Positions 45,679 to 54,403 of a stretch of 64,000 bases of DNA are shown here, piece by piece. A model generated the notes under the pieces. That model ran no database searches, was not told the origin of the DNA, and saw only the letters and a list, made by a program, of their open reading frames with translations. Origin of the DNA: Paenibacillus xylanivorans. GTDB lineage: Bacteria > Bacillota > Bacilli > Paenibacillales > Paenibacillaceae. The stretch covers positions 172,806 through 236,805 of the forward strand of contig NZ_LITU01000078.1 of NCBI RefSeq assembly GCF_001280595.1. The letters run 5' to 3'. Both the position numbers and the translations under genes were made by a program. The first letter of the stretch is position 1; each line of letters begins with the position of its first letter.

Positions 45679-46181
45679 CACACTAGGCAATAGTACTGCC
45701 TAAGTGCATAAGAAAAACCCAATAAACATAAGGGTTTTTAAATCGAATCCTTAAGAGAAAGTGTAAGTAAACATAATATGAGTAATAACCATGCGAGTCG
45801 ATGAGCGTAGCGAAACGACTCGTGGACAAGGACAAACGCGGAGCGTTTGCCGCGGCAGGCCTTTTTAGTATACAGTACTTTCTTTAGTTTCTTTAAATTA
45901 TATGCTTATTTAACAAAATATAGTAATTTTAAAGTATCTATGCTATCATGTCGTTATATGCATGCTAAAAGAAAGAGATGAGCGAATATGAATTGTTTCA
46001 TATACCTATATTTCAAATCTAACTTATATGTTTGTGAAAAAGCAGAGAGGCTATTATAGCTTCTCTGCTTTTTTATTTGGATTATTGGTTCGCTACTTTC
46101 TTTGGCACCATAAGGAGGTGGCTCTAGCGGGCATAAAAACTAAATCCCAATAACAGTAATCTTGAAAGGACTGAGTTGTAC
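45679..46181. other. Gene-poor stretch with two terminators and a G+C-rich palindromic block
   Basis: A terminator (AAAAACCC 45713-45720 with GGGTTTTT 45732-45739) ends the P-loop gene. At 45794-45849 lies a G+C-rich block, unusual in this AT-rich element, with inverted repeats CGAGTCG/CGACTCG (45794-45800, 45816-45822) and CAAACGC/GCGTTTG (45833-45839, 45843-45849). It could be an origin or nick-type site. A bidirectional terminator with stem GCAGAGAGGCTA/TAGCTTCTCTGC lies at 46042-46068. Confidence 0.5.
45988..46059 (+). CDS. Possible 23-residue peptide or leader ORF
   Basis: ATG 45988 with AAAGAGATGAG upstream encodes a 23-residue peptide (starts MNCFIYLYFKSNLY). The stop codon lies inside the stem of the following terminator, a layout seen in leader peptides and in small toxin genes. 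No family match is claimed. Confidence 0.25.
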   Translation: MNCFIYLYFKSNLYVCEKAERLL

Positions 46182-46490
46182 ATGGGAAATAATAAGAAAA
46201 ACAGTAGTTTGAACTTTTTTAATGGGGATCAGATGTTTATAGGAGAAATATCAAAAACACCCGCTGTTGGCAAGATATTTACCAGAAGAAAAGATTATTT
46301 AATGGCTGTCCAGCAAGTCAGGGAATCAGGCGAATTTCTTGGTTTAACTAATGAACATAGAAGTTTAACTACGCTAAAACTTTTAACAGGACAAACTGAA
46401 GTTGATATCGTCGAAAGAGAAGACTGCGTTTTTCTTAGTGTTTGGCTGAAAGGAAGGGAAGGACATTACTGGATTTTCTGGTTTGACTGA
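46182..46490 (+). CDS. Hypothetical protein
   Basis: A 102-residue protein with no recognised domain. ATG 46182 is preceded by GAAAGGA. The N-terminus is polar and lysine/asparagine rich; the C-terminus (VFLSVWLKGREGHYWIFWFD) is strongly aromatic, suggesting a small folded domain. It begins a group of three short plus-strand genes of the element (to 47493). AT-rich base use fits the rest of the element. Confidence 0.5.
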   Translation: MGNNKKNSSLNFFNGDQMFIGEISKTPAVGKIFTRRKDYLMAVQQVRESGEFLGLTNEHRSLTTLKLLTGQTEVDIVEREDCVFLSVWLKGREGHYWIFWFD

Positions 46491-46692
46491 TACAAAAGGG
46501 CTTGGTTTTTATAGTTTCCTAGTGGGTTATAAACAGAATCCATCCATTCTTATTTCTCTGATATGCAATGAAACAAATGAAGAAACTCTTGTTTTAGGTA
46601 TAAAAAAAGTCAATTTAAAAACTCTCCCATAAGGAGATAACTTTCAATAACTAAATAAAATCGGAATTTTATTTACAAGGAGGTAATCAAGC

Positions 46693-47169
46693 GTGACTAG
46701 AGATCAACATAATAAACAACAAGCAAGACATTCAAAAGCTAACAGAACTAAATCGACAGCATATGACTTTTTATTTGTAGCAGAGAATAACGAATATGAT
46801 GAAATATACAAAGGTTATATAGATGAGCAAGAGACAGATCCTCTTCAAAGTGTAGAAGAAATATGGGGGATTCTTTACGGGGAAGTTGGTATTGAGAAAC
46901 GAAAAGAAAAGTATCAAGAACACAGAGAAAACAATGATTATGGAAGTAGTGATATAATTGAATGTCCAATGTGCGGCAATAATGAAGTTCCAATTATTGA
47001 TATTGAAGTTAATGTAAAATTGAGCGGGATTGTTTTCAAATCAATATCCTTGCAGGAAGCTAGATGTACAATGTGTAATGAATTGTTTTTTTCAGAAAGT
47101 ACAGCTAATGCATTGATGAGACTTAGTAGTGTCTTTGATAAATTGTTTCCTAATATTGAAAATAAATGA
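46693..47169 (+). CDS. Hypothetical protein with two CxxC zinc knuckles
   Basis: A 158-residue protein from GTG 46693 (site AAGGAGGT). The N-terminal third is charged and probably flexible. The C-terminal part has CPMCGNNEVPI and ARCTMCNELFF, giving a four-cysteine metal site like the YgiT/MqsA-type zinc finger, followed by a helix. MqsA-like domains are found in antitoxins and regulators; no partner toxin is recognised. It is followed 9 bp later by a coiled-coil protein gene, which could be its partner. Confidence 0.55.
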   Translation: MTRDQHNKQQARHSKANRTKSTAYDFLFVAENNEYDEIYKGYIDEQETDPLQSVEEIWGILYGEVGIEKRKEKYQEHRENNDYGSSDIIECPMCGNNEVPIIDIEVNVKLSGIVFKSISLQEARCTMCNELFFSESTANALMRLSSVFDKLFPNIENK

Positions 47170-47178
47170 GGTGAAATC

Positions 47179-47493
47179 ATGGAAGATGACAGTGTTATTA
47201 AAGAAAAAATTAAGCAGCTCCAAGAAGAGGTTAGAATATTATCTGAAAATGTAAGTTTAGCTTCTTCTATTACTAATGAACGACTTATTGCTATTGAAAA
47301 ATTAATGTGGAAGATTGAGAGGAAGCTGATAGATCAAAAGAATTTCTTGAAGTTACTATCTAGTAATGAATTGATAGATAGATTAGTGACGTCGAAATAC
47401 GAACAAAGTAGAATCAAACCCTTCCATTTGGAAAGTGAAGAGTATCAACAGTCGAGTATAGATGCCATGTACGATGATGATGATGATGACTAA
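47179..47493 (+). CDS. Hypothetical coiled-coil protein with acidic tail
   Basis: A 104-residue protein. Residues about 5-65 have heptad-like spacing (KEKIKQLQEEVRILSENV), indicating a coiled coil. The C-terminus ends in seven aspartates after MY, a strongly acidic tail. ATG 47179 follows GAGGTG. It is likely co-transcribed with the zinc-knuckle gene upstream. Function unknown. Confidence 0.5.
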   Translation: MEDDSVIKEKIKQLQEEVRILSENVSLASSITNERLIAIEKLMWKIERKLIDQKNFLKLLSSNELIDRLVTSKYEQSRIKPFHLESEEYQQSSIDAMYDDDDDD

Positions 47494-48178
47494 GTAAAAT
47501 GTAGATCGTATAGAACGCATTACAAAGTTTCTACAGAAGATTATGTCAATGCACATTTTGGATTCTTTACAAAGTGTAATGATAGGCAACTTGAAGCTTT
47601 GTTGTAGAGGTTTTCAGGAGCGAATGGAGAACGAGCTGTGATACACGTTAAAGCTTGCTTTGTATGCTTGGTTAGTCTTGAATTAGAGAACGTCTTTAAA
47701 GGCTTAGGGGCTTTGAGAGTTGGATGTACAGTTACTTCTTAAGAAAGTTTACTATATACATCCATTCAAATTTGAGTGGATGTATGAGTTTTATAGTTAT
47801 TGAAAATCTTCAGAACATCGTTAGCAATGCGGAACACTAACTTAATTTCCTCTAATGATCATTCTGAAAATTTTCATAGTACTAAATCAACTAAATCCCA
47901 CGTGGGAAGCACTTTTTTCAATGTTTTCATTTATATGATATGTGCGCCACGTTCCATATCCGAAATGATGTAATGTGAAAACCTGATTTTTCCGATAATA
48001 ATTACTGAGTGTATCCCTTCTCCTTTCATAGAGTTCTGATACATTCAAATTTATTAAGATCAGATGACATAAAACCACGCTGTTCATAATGAGCTTAGGT
48101 GAGAAGGAAGTCTCATTTACTCTACTTAAAACAGAACTTTAATTGAAATGATTATATGAACGATTTGGAGGAGTATAG
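47494..48178. other. Gene-free stretch with a 30-bp palindrome
   Basis: No supported gene on either strand. A 30-bp near-perfect palindrome at 47756-47785 (ATACATCCA...TGGATGTAT, one G-T pair) may be a terminator or operator. A 66-codon minus-strand frame (47887-48087) has no ribosome site and is not called. Confidence 0.5.
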
Positions 48179-48814
48179 GTGAAGAGAATTATTGTGTTAT
48201 TCTTTATTGTTTTTCTTACTGCATGTGGTAATTCGCAGAATTCATCGCAAGTAATTGATAATATTGATGAAACGTATGGAATTACGGAGGAAGAAGCTTT
48301 ATGTAATACAGATTTATCACTTAAAGATCAAGTTCTGTGTATGATAGATAATCAAATGTACTATGAAGCTATTGAAACTATTGAGTCAAGTGGTATTAAA
48401 GGTGATAAATTTCTAGAGGTAATGAGATCATACTCAAATTTATTTTTAGAAAGACCGTCATTAGAAGAATTGGAAGCATTCCAGAATGAGTTTCTATCAG
48501 TTCACTCTAAAGTCCTGAAACTTTTAGAAGCTAATGAAATTGGATTAAATAGAATGAGTACCATGACAGGAAATTTAAAAAGTCTATTAGAAGCTAGATC
48601 GAATCAAGCAATTAACGAGAATAACAAGGCGAATGGATACGTTGAAGTTTACATTGGAATGACAGCAGAAGAATTAAAAAATTCAAAGTTATGGGGGGAA
48701 CCAGATACTGTGAATAGAACCACTACTAAATATGGTGTAAGTGAGCAGTGGGTATATGGTAACAGTAGATATGTATATTTAGAAGAGGGTATTGTAACTT
48801 CTATTCAAGAATAA
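48179..48814 (+). CDS. Putative lipoprotein
   Basis: A 211-residue exported lipoprotein. The signal peptide KRIIVLFFIVFLTAC carries a lipobox (LTAC) with the cysteine at residue 16. The mid-region is helical. The C-terminal YIGMTAEELKNSKLWGEPDTVNRTTTKYGVSEQWVYG resembles the small SmpA/BamE-like fold found in many Bacillota lipoproteins. GTG 48179 follows GGAGGAG. Ends at an intrinsic terminator. Mobile-element lipoproteins can act in surface exclusion, but nothing here shows that. Confidence 0.7.
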   Translation: MKRIIVLFFIVFLTACGNSQNSSQVIDNIDETYGITEEEALCNTDLSLKDQVLCMIDNQMYYEAIETIESSGIKGDKFLEVMRSYSNLFLERPSLEELEAFQNEFLSVHSKVLKLLEANEIGLNRMSTMTGNLKSLLEARSNQAINENNKANGYVEVYIGMTAEELKNSKLWGEPDTVNRTTTKYGVSEQWVYGNSRYVYLEEGIVTSIQE

Positions 48815-48823
48815 AAGGGAGCA

Positions 48824-48855
48824 CCTCCAGTAGATTAGATCAACTGGAGGCGTTT
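48824..48855 (+). terminator. Intrinsic terminator after lipoprotein gene
   Basis: CCTCCAGT (48824-48831) pairs with ACTGGAGG (48843-48850), followed by CGTTTTA. Confidence 0.8.
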
Positions 48856-48874
48856 TAATACTTAGTAACAGATT

Positions 48875-49111
48875 TCAATCTACTTCAACAATCCTCTGTT
48901 TTAAATACTCCTCTTTTGTCCCGTCACAAATCCCCAAGTCAAGCTCAAGATGGAATAGGAAGTCCGTAATAGCTTGGTGTTGATCGTCAGTCAGCGTACT
49001 ATCCGTTTGATACCAATTGAGCAGAGATACTAAACAAAAATCTTTCGGTATGAATGCTCCTGATTCGCTTTTTACAACTCCGAGTTCAGCAAGTATTTTG
49101 TCTGAGATCAT
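48875..49111 (-). CDS. Hypothetical protein downstream of repressor
   Basis: A 78-residue acidic protein with no recognised domain. Its start overlaps the end of the upstream HTH repressor gene, so the two are translated as a unit. The short length and pairing with a repressor could mean an anti-repressor or toxin/antitoxin partner; this is speculation from context. Confidence 0.55.
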   Translation of the reverse strand: MISDKILAELGVVKSESGAFIPKDFCLVSLLNWYQTDSTLTDDQHQAITDFLFHLELDLGICDGTKEEYLKQRIVEVD

Positions 49112-49371
49112 TATTTCTCCTCCACAGTCTTTTCAATTTGAATAACAGTGAAGAGTTCAACCATTGTAATACTTAGATAACCACAGATATTAGCTAATAA
49201 GGTCGTAGGAAATCGCGCATCCTCGATTTTTCCATCAACCATTTTGTAAATAGTTCCTATACGTGCCCCTGTGTCTTTGGAGAGTCTATATGCAGTAACA
49301 TTCTTCTCTTCGAGAATCGTTTTCAAATTACAAATCAAGGTGTACGTACTATCCACATTTATTCCTCCCAA
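49111..49371 (-). CDS. XRE-type HTH repressor
   Basis: An 86-residue Cro/CI-type regulator. Residues about 15-80 form the five-helix HTH, with VTAYRLSKDTGARIGTIYKMVDG as the recognition segment and FPTTLLANICGYLSITMVELF as the last helices. It faces a promoter/operator region (49386-49468) containing three inverted repeats, likely its binding sites. This resembles lysogeny switches of phages and ICEs and probably controls the element's own genes. Confidence 0.78.
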   Translation of the reverse strand: MGGINVDSTYTLICNLKTILEEKNVTAYRLSKDTGARIGTIYKMVDGKIEDARFPTTLLANICGYLSITMVELFTVIQIEKTVEEK

Positions 49372-49385
49372 GTGTATTAAAAACC

Positions 49386-49468
49386 GACTATTGACATTAA
49401 ACGTCTATAGTCTTATAGTGGGTATATAGCATATAGTCATTAAACGACTATAATCGTAAAACGATTAT
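49386..49468. promoter_or_regulatory. Consensus promoter overlapped by operator repeats
   Basis: TTGACA (49391-49396), exactly 17 bp, TATAGT (49414-49419) on the plus strand, driving the gene at 49541. Inverted repeats GACTAT/ATAGTC (49386-49391, 49407-49412), ATAGTC/GACTAT (49433-49438, 49446-49451) and ATAATCGT/ACGATTAT (49450-49457, 49461-49468) overlap or flank it. These are probable operators for the divergent XRE repressor. Confidence 0.75.
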
Positions 49469-49540
49469 ATCATCTTATTAAAGGATTGTATATACATATC
49501 CTTACTTTCCTATTGCCAAAACCAATATTAGGAGGAAAAA

Positions 49541-49975
49541 ATGGTCGGAATCGAAGTTGATACAATAAGTGGATTGTTATTGGAATTAGGGTTTAAAGGT
49601 AGAATATTACGCGATCTACGTGACATTATAGTAGATGAAGAAACATTGTACACATTCTATAACTTCATTCTAAAAAATGAGGAGGAAGAGGGGAGAATAA
49701 CCAGTCTGCTGCTTGTATACAAATTTAAGAAGCTCATGCAGGACAAGCAGTCATTTGCTGATTACCATGATTTTGAAGAAGCTTACAACTCAGCACATGA
49801 ATTAGTCGATAAAAGGAAAGTGCTTGAACGATTGTTTTGTTCGGAATCAAGTGATCTAGCGAAAATATTGCTGTGGCTCAAATATAAGATGATTTCGCGT
49901 AGAGAACTGTATCAACTGGTTGTTAATATAGAAGCAATTACTCAGTTGGGGAAATGCTTATTCTTATTGATTTAA
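49541..49975 (+). CDS. Hypothetical protein under repressor control
   Basis: A 144-residue protein, mostly helical by composition, with no recognised domain. ATG 49541 follows TAGGAGGAA and lies 120 bp after a consensus promoter covered by operator repeats, so it is probably strongly expressed when the repressor is lost. That position suggests an early function of the element (activator, excision control or replication). It ends at a bidirectional terminator. Confidence 0.6.
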   Translation: MVGIEVDTISGLLLELGFKGRILRDLRDIIVDEETLYTFYNFILKNEEEEGRITSLLLVYKFKKLMQDKQSFADYHDFEEAYNSAHELVDKRKVLERLFCSESSDLAKILLWLKYKMISRRELYQLVVNIEAITQLGKCLFLLI

Positions 49976-50069
49976 TTCATATTTCATTAGAAGCAAGTTT
50001 TTGTGGAGATAAATATGTAGTCGCCTTAGATTAAATTTTTTTCAGGTACTTACAATATGCTAAAAGAGT

Positions 50070-50106
50070 AATCCCTCTCTTGTTATAGAACAACGAAAGA
50101 GGGATT
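50070..50106. terminator. Bidirectional intrinsic terminator
   Basis: AATCCCTCT (50070-50078) pairs with AGAGGGATT (50098-50106), then TTTG, between convergent genes. Confidence 0.85.
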
Positions 50107-50122
50107 TTGCATTCATATATAA

Positions 50123-53100
50123 TTAATTCAGATCAATTCTCGTTCCAACAATCTTTATGCCACGTGGAGTAATTTCTATATAATTATTCGAATCTACTTC
50201 AAGCGTTATCTTCGTGTCAGATTTAAGTTTGAGGTTATCGCCAATAGATTCAAGGATAACTCCATCTGAACCATCGCGATTAAACCAAAGTCTGCGACGG
50301 TTTCCGTTAGTCGCTTTATAATCAAATTTGAATGCATCGTTATCTTTGATAATGTAACCAACCTCGTTATCATTTAATGTATTGCTACCTAAACCCATTT
50401 TAATTGTAGGTATGCCATTCAGACTTCCTGTCGGGTTATCTAAATAAAGAGCCATTTTCTCTTCGTCGATACTTGTGCCGTTTCCTGAGATAAACTTGAT
50501 AAATTGATCTTTAACCCAAACATAATCCTGCTTGTTTGTATTTTCTAGTGTGCGAACAGAAGATACCGTCAATTGGGAGATGTAGGAGCCATCAGAAAGT
50601 TTTACTGGGTCAACATCATCTTCTGAGATGATTAAACGTTTTGCCCTCAGAGAGCCATCCTTATTAATCCAAAATCTTGGTTCACCATTAACATCAATAG
50701 CAATACCTTCATTGGCATTTAAACGAATTTGTTCGCCATTCTTACCATTAATTGTGATACCATCAAGCCAGTCGAATACAATTGCATCTCCAAGTTTAGC
50801 ATCGAGGATTCTCAGCTTTCTTGTACTTAGCTCATCAGCGAACAGATTGCCTTCAAGGTCAACGTAGAATCGCTTCTCCCATAATGGACTTCCAGCAGTA
50901 CCAACATTCTTCTCAATCTTAATGCCTTCTGTTGCATTCAATGTGGTTCGATTCATCATGTTACCTCTCGTCACCACAATGCCATTCTCGGCGTCTATAA
51001 CTGTGTTATTGTAGTTTCGACCCAACTGCAAAGAAGACTTCTCAAGGAAGTCTGCAAGTTTCGCTCTGGCACCTTCGTATGCTTTGAAGAAATTCTCCCA
51101 AACTGAATGGAACTGAAAGCGAGTTGAACGAAGGTCGTTTATGATATGAGTTGTTTTATTCATGTCTGCAAACACTGGATTCATGTATGAGTTTAGAGCA
51201 TTATAAGATGAGACTAATTCACTACCAGAAGCTTGTAACTGACTTCTGGCATCATCCAGACCGTAGTAGGAAGAATCCCTATCATTATAAATGCTGGTTG
51301 TGTACCGATTTATTTGCTCGTTTAGGGTCACATACTGTTCGGTAATAGTCTTATACTGATTAGCTAACACGATCTTCTCTTGAGACATAATCACGTCATC
51401 TAGAATGATAGAATCCAATACGCTAAAGTCAAAGTTGAGTGCGTCTGCATCAAGCAGAACACCTCCAGCTTTTGTTTCAATACGAAGTCGTTTTGCAACC
51501 AAGTCTTCAGCAATCAAAGTTCCATCTTCGTAACTTGAGTTTCCGATCGATGCATACACTTTATTAGTCCACTTGTTGTTTTCCCACTTCTGTAACGCCA
51601 AACCATTGGTTGCATTCAAAACTGAGCGATACTTACCATCGTTTCTCAATGCAATGAATCCATACTCACCGATTACAACGTTGTTATAATATTGTCCCAT
51701 GTTTAGACCGGAGTAAAATTGTGCATCCTCAATTTTGTTCCGAAGGTTCTTCTCTTCGTCATAATATGTTTTGAACTTCAAAATGAACTCTGCACGATCT
51801 GGAACCTCGCTTGTTTGTTCCGTTTTGGGGGAATTAACATTTATTTTCAAAGGTACTTGTGTCACGATTTCTATATACTGAGAGATATAATTCAACAAAG
51901 CAAAATAGGCATTTGTCAAAGGGTCAGTTGAATATAGATCAATCGTACTTGGAGACTTGGAAAAGAATTGAGCATTGATATCGAATACATCATCTCTTTG
52001 GGAGCGTTTGTATTTATCAGCTTGCTCAAGCATTCTGTGGTATCCAGCTTCAATTTTGTACAGTTCAGTGATGATCTGCATCTTTTCCATAGTGGTCAGC
52101 TTGTTGTCCATTACTATATTCTTGAAGTCTCCGATATCTAAGTAGTTATTTTCGGAATCAAGAATAACATCACCAATGTTGTTAACAATTTTAATGTTCT
52201 GAGCAACCAAATCATGTGTATATAATGTTCCATCACTTGGATCAGCCCACATGAGCTTTTCCCAACCATCAGGGTGTTTGGTTAAATCGGTTGTAGCTCT
52301 ATCAATAACGAATCCTTCTCGATCATCAACTTTAACTCTTGTAATATCATTGAATGACCAGAGTCCGAATACATCTGGATTCTCGTTGACCAAACCAAGC
52401 TTCATGACAACTCTGCCATTTCGATCAAAGATTTCACCTTTGGAGCCTTGGAATTTCAGAACACCGTCCTCATCTTCGAGTGAGAGATTCGTACCCATGA
52501 AAACTTTTCCGTAAATGCGTTCGCCTACGATTAAGTTCTTATTGAAATAATTCGACAGAACATTTACGTTAAACATTTTTAAGTTTTGTGGCTCTTTAAT
52601 ATGATGTGTGAGGTAGGTTTGTATTCCTTCTTTATTTATTCTAAATACAGAAAGTTCCCCACCAATGCCTTCATATGCAATGCTGTCGAATACTCTTGCA
52701 TAGGTTTCCTTAACAGTTTGACCCTGAAATATGTGTGTGCAAGCAACCTCATACGCTTCTTTGGTCTTAATTCCTGCGGTTAGAACATTCGTTCCACCTA
52801 AAGGAATATTACTATAAATCACTGGTATGAAGTCATTATATGGTGATAACTGATTAACTATAGTTTGTGTTCCATCATGCTCACAAACTACAATTTCAAT
52901 GACCTGTCCAGAATACCTATGGAGGATAAGTTCTCTTAGCTGTTCAATGCCTCTGTTTACTAACTGCTGATATTGTTCCATGACACTGTAGCAGAAATTC
53001 AATTCACCACTGCAAAAAATCATTCTATTGTCTACCTGGTATAGCTTTACTGCCTTCGTATCGATTCTGTACAGTGCTCCATTACTTTGAACCGAAGTAG

Positions 53101-53158
53101 CGGTATCAGAGCCAATAAATATATCATTTTTTGTTTGGATAATTGTAGCGTTACTCAT
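50123..53158 (-). CDS. Large phage-tail-like protein with Ntn-hydrolase-like N-terminus
   Basis: A 1011-residue protein. Residues about 1-190 (ATIIQTKNDIFIGSDTATS, KLYQVDNRMIFCSGE, GIGGELSVFRINKEGI) have the pattern of a proteasome-beta/Ntn-hydrolase-like fold. The rest consists of three diverged copies of a unit of the type YNNxVIxxxxGxxxxRxDGxxRxxLNATxGixxxK...DGxLxAxDLxxKxLxI (around 270-350, 490-590, 720-810), each followed by a long helical stretch. This unit is typical of tail-tip and fibre proteins of Bacillota siphophages. No other structural phage gene is present. No signal peptide is seen. Its role in a non-phage element is unknown. Confidence 0.65.
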   Translation of the reverse strand: MSNATIIQTKNDIFIGSDTATSVQSNGALYRIDTKAVKLYQVDNRMIFCSGELNFCYSVMEQYQQLVNRGIEQLRELILHRYSGQVIEIVVCEHDGTQTIVNQLSPYNDFIPVIYSNIPLGGTNVLTAGIKTKEAYEVACTHIFQGQTVKETYARVFDSIAYEGIGGELSVFRINKEGIQTYLTHHIKEPQNLKMFNVNVLSNYFNKNLIVGERIYGKVFMGTNLSLEDEDGVLKFQGSKGEIFDRNGRVVMKLGLVNENPDVFGLWSFNDITRVKVDDREGFVIDRATTDLTKHPDGWEKLMWADPSDGTLYTHDLVAQNIKIVNNIGDVILDSENNYLDIGDFKNIVMDNKLTTMEKMQIITELYKIEAGYHRMLEQADKYKRSQRDDVFDINAQFFSKSPSTIDLYSTDPLTNAYFALLNYISQYIEIVTQVPLKINVNSPKTEQTSEVPDRAEFILKFKTYYDEEKNLRNKIEDAQFYSGLNMGQYYNNVVIGEYGFIALRNDGKYRSVLNATNGLALQKWENNKWTNKVYASIGNSSYEDGTLIAEDLVAKRLRIETKAGGVLLDADALNFDFSVLDSIILDDVIMSQEKIVLANQYKTITEQYVTLNEQINRYTTSIYNDRDSSYYGLDDARSQLQASGSELVSSYNALNSYMNPVFADMNKTTHIINDLRSTRFQFHSVWENFFKAYEGARAKLADFLEKSSLQLGRNYNNTVIDAENGIVVTRGNMMNRTTLNATEGIKIEKNVGTAGSPLWEKRFYVDLEGNLFADELSTRKLRILDAKLGDAIVFDWLDGITINGKNGEQIRLNANEGIAIDVNGEPRFWINKDGSLRAKRLIISEDDVDPVKLSDGSYISQLTVSSVRTLENTNKQDYVWVKDQFIKFISGNGTSIDEEKMALYLDNPTGSLNGIPTIKMGLGSNTLNDNEVGYIIKDNDAFKFDYKATNGNRRRLWFNRDGSDGVILESIGDNLKLKSDTKITLEVDSNNYIEITPRGIKIVGTRIDLN

Positions 53159-53190
53159 TCAATCACACACCCTTTTACTATATTTATACA

Positions 53191-53233
53191 AGAAAATGCC
53201 TATGAGTTTTTAACGCACTCATAGGCATTTTCT
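53191..53233. terminator. Perfect inverted repeat/terminator
   Basis: 16-bp arms AGAAAATGCCTATGAG (53191-53206) and its complement (53218-53233) lie between the small HTH gene and the tail-like gene, and would terminate the former. Confidence 0.85.
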
Positions 53234-53246
53234 GTATGCTGTTTTT

Positions 53247-53435
53247 CTAAATCATTCTATTAGTGAACACTTTGAGTTTTGTTTTTAGCCGATCTGAGAT
53301 TACATATGACTCATTGTGCAGCCACCGAGACAAATGCTCCCTTGAAACTCCTACATTATGAGCTATAAAAGCTGTTGGCGTTCCGAATCTCTTATGTACG
53401 TTAAATAATGCTTCTCGCAAATCCTTGTCATTCAT
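53247..53435 (-). CDS. Small HTH protein, paralogue of the gene at 44193-44381
   Basis: A 62-residue protein with the HTH-like core TAFIAHNVGVSREHLSRWLHNES, very similar along its whole length to the protein encoded at 44193. ATG 53435 has GGGAG 9 bp upstream. A terminator follows directly. Two same-length paralogues in one element suggest duplicated regulators with different targets, or capture of a related module. The upstream region (53436-54165) is gene-free and contains a long inverted repeat. Confidence 0.72.
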   Translation of the reverse strand: MNDKDLREALFNVHKRFGTPTAFIAHNVGVSREHLSRWLHNESYVISDRLKTKLKVFTNRMI

Positions 53436-53743
53436 ATAAATCAACTCCCTTTCTTATCTTCGTGAACTTGTGATATTAACAAGAAAAAATAAAACCTTCA
53501 GAAACATCTCTGAAGGTGGTTCACTTTAAATAGTGATTCTTGATTGAGTATTTCAGCCTTTTGGCAAAGAATTTTTCTGAATAGAAGGTTTGCACCATTG
53601 TTTTTCCATAGCCTGGTCATGAACATGTCTAGTGGATAAGATTATTCAGGATGATTTTAGGAGATAAGTAGGAGGGGATTGATATGAGGACAGCGTGTAG
53701 CGCCTTAAAAAGGACCGCGGCACTTTTCTAGGTTCTGGAAATA

Positions 53744-53858
53744 GTGCAAAACCCAAAAGTGAGGAATTTCGCCCCTCTTATTTAAATAGAATTATAATAT
53801 ATATATAACATTATATTTATGATAGAGGGGCGAAATTCCTTACTTTTAGAAAATGCAC
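53744..53858. repeat. 115-bp long inverted repeat (cruciform or MITE-like)
   Basis: 24-bp arms 53755-53778 and 53824-53847 with one mismatch, extended outward by GTGCA/TGCAC (53744-53748, 53854-53858). The 45-bp centre is almost pure A+T. It may be a small non-autonomous transposon, an origin structure or a large RNA hairpin. I found no target-site duplication. Confidence 0.7.
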
Positions 53859-54403
53859 TTTTAACGTCACATTTCTTTAACGATTCGCAACAATCAACTG
53901 TGCACTATTACTTAGTTGAGTGACTCTTTATGTGACACATAGGACGCGTTTCATTTAGTAGGCGTATTAGACGAACAGAAGTGGGTCTACATTCCATTGC
54001 AAGATATAAATAGAATGGATGGAGAGTGTGGGGCAACAAATCGATCTTAGAGGTCTTCAAACGCGTTGGGATTGTTGTAACATATTTTTAGGGTTTTTAC
54101 TTTTGATGTGGAGTGTTGATGTTTTCGTATAGCTAAACCTAAAGGGAGATACTTCTACAAACCCTTGGGTGGGCTTGATATGATAAGAGTTCTCCCTCTA
54201 CCTGTCCTCCGAACTGTTGTGAAAAAACTTCCGTATAAATTTTTATGCGATACGAAAGCGATACTTGCATCCTCAATGAAAATACAAGGACGGAGCCTTA
54301 AACCTTTGGATTTGTTTAAAGTTTTTAAAAGAGAGTTATGCGAGTCACACTTTGTTATCACTTTTCACATAATCACAATTATATGAAAAGACCTGACAAG
54401 GGG

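Noticed and set aside
47887..48087. 66-codon minus-strand gene
   Set aside because: No ribosome site, no neighbour on that strand, and no recognisable domain.
50123..53158. A complete prophage
   Set aside because: Only one tail-like gene is present; no terminase, portal, capsid, tape-measure, holin or lysin genes are seen in the element.
54165..54386. Overlapping 73- and 68-codon frames on both strands
   Set aside because: Neither has a ribosome site; the region is more likely non-coding, next to the G-rich structured block.
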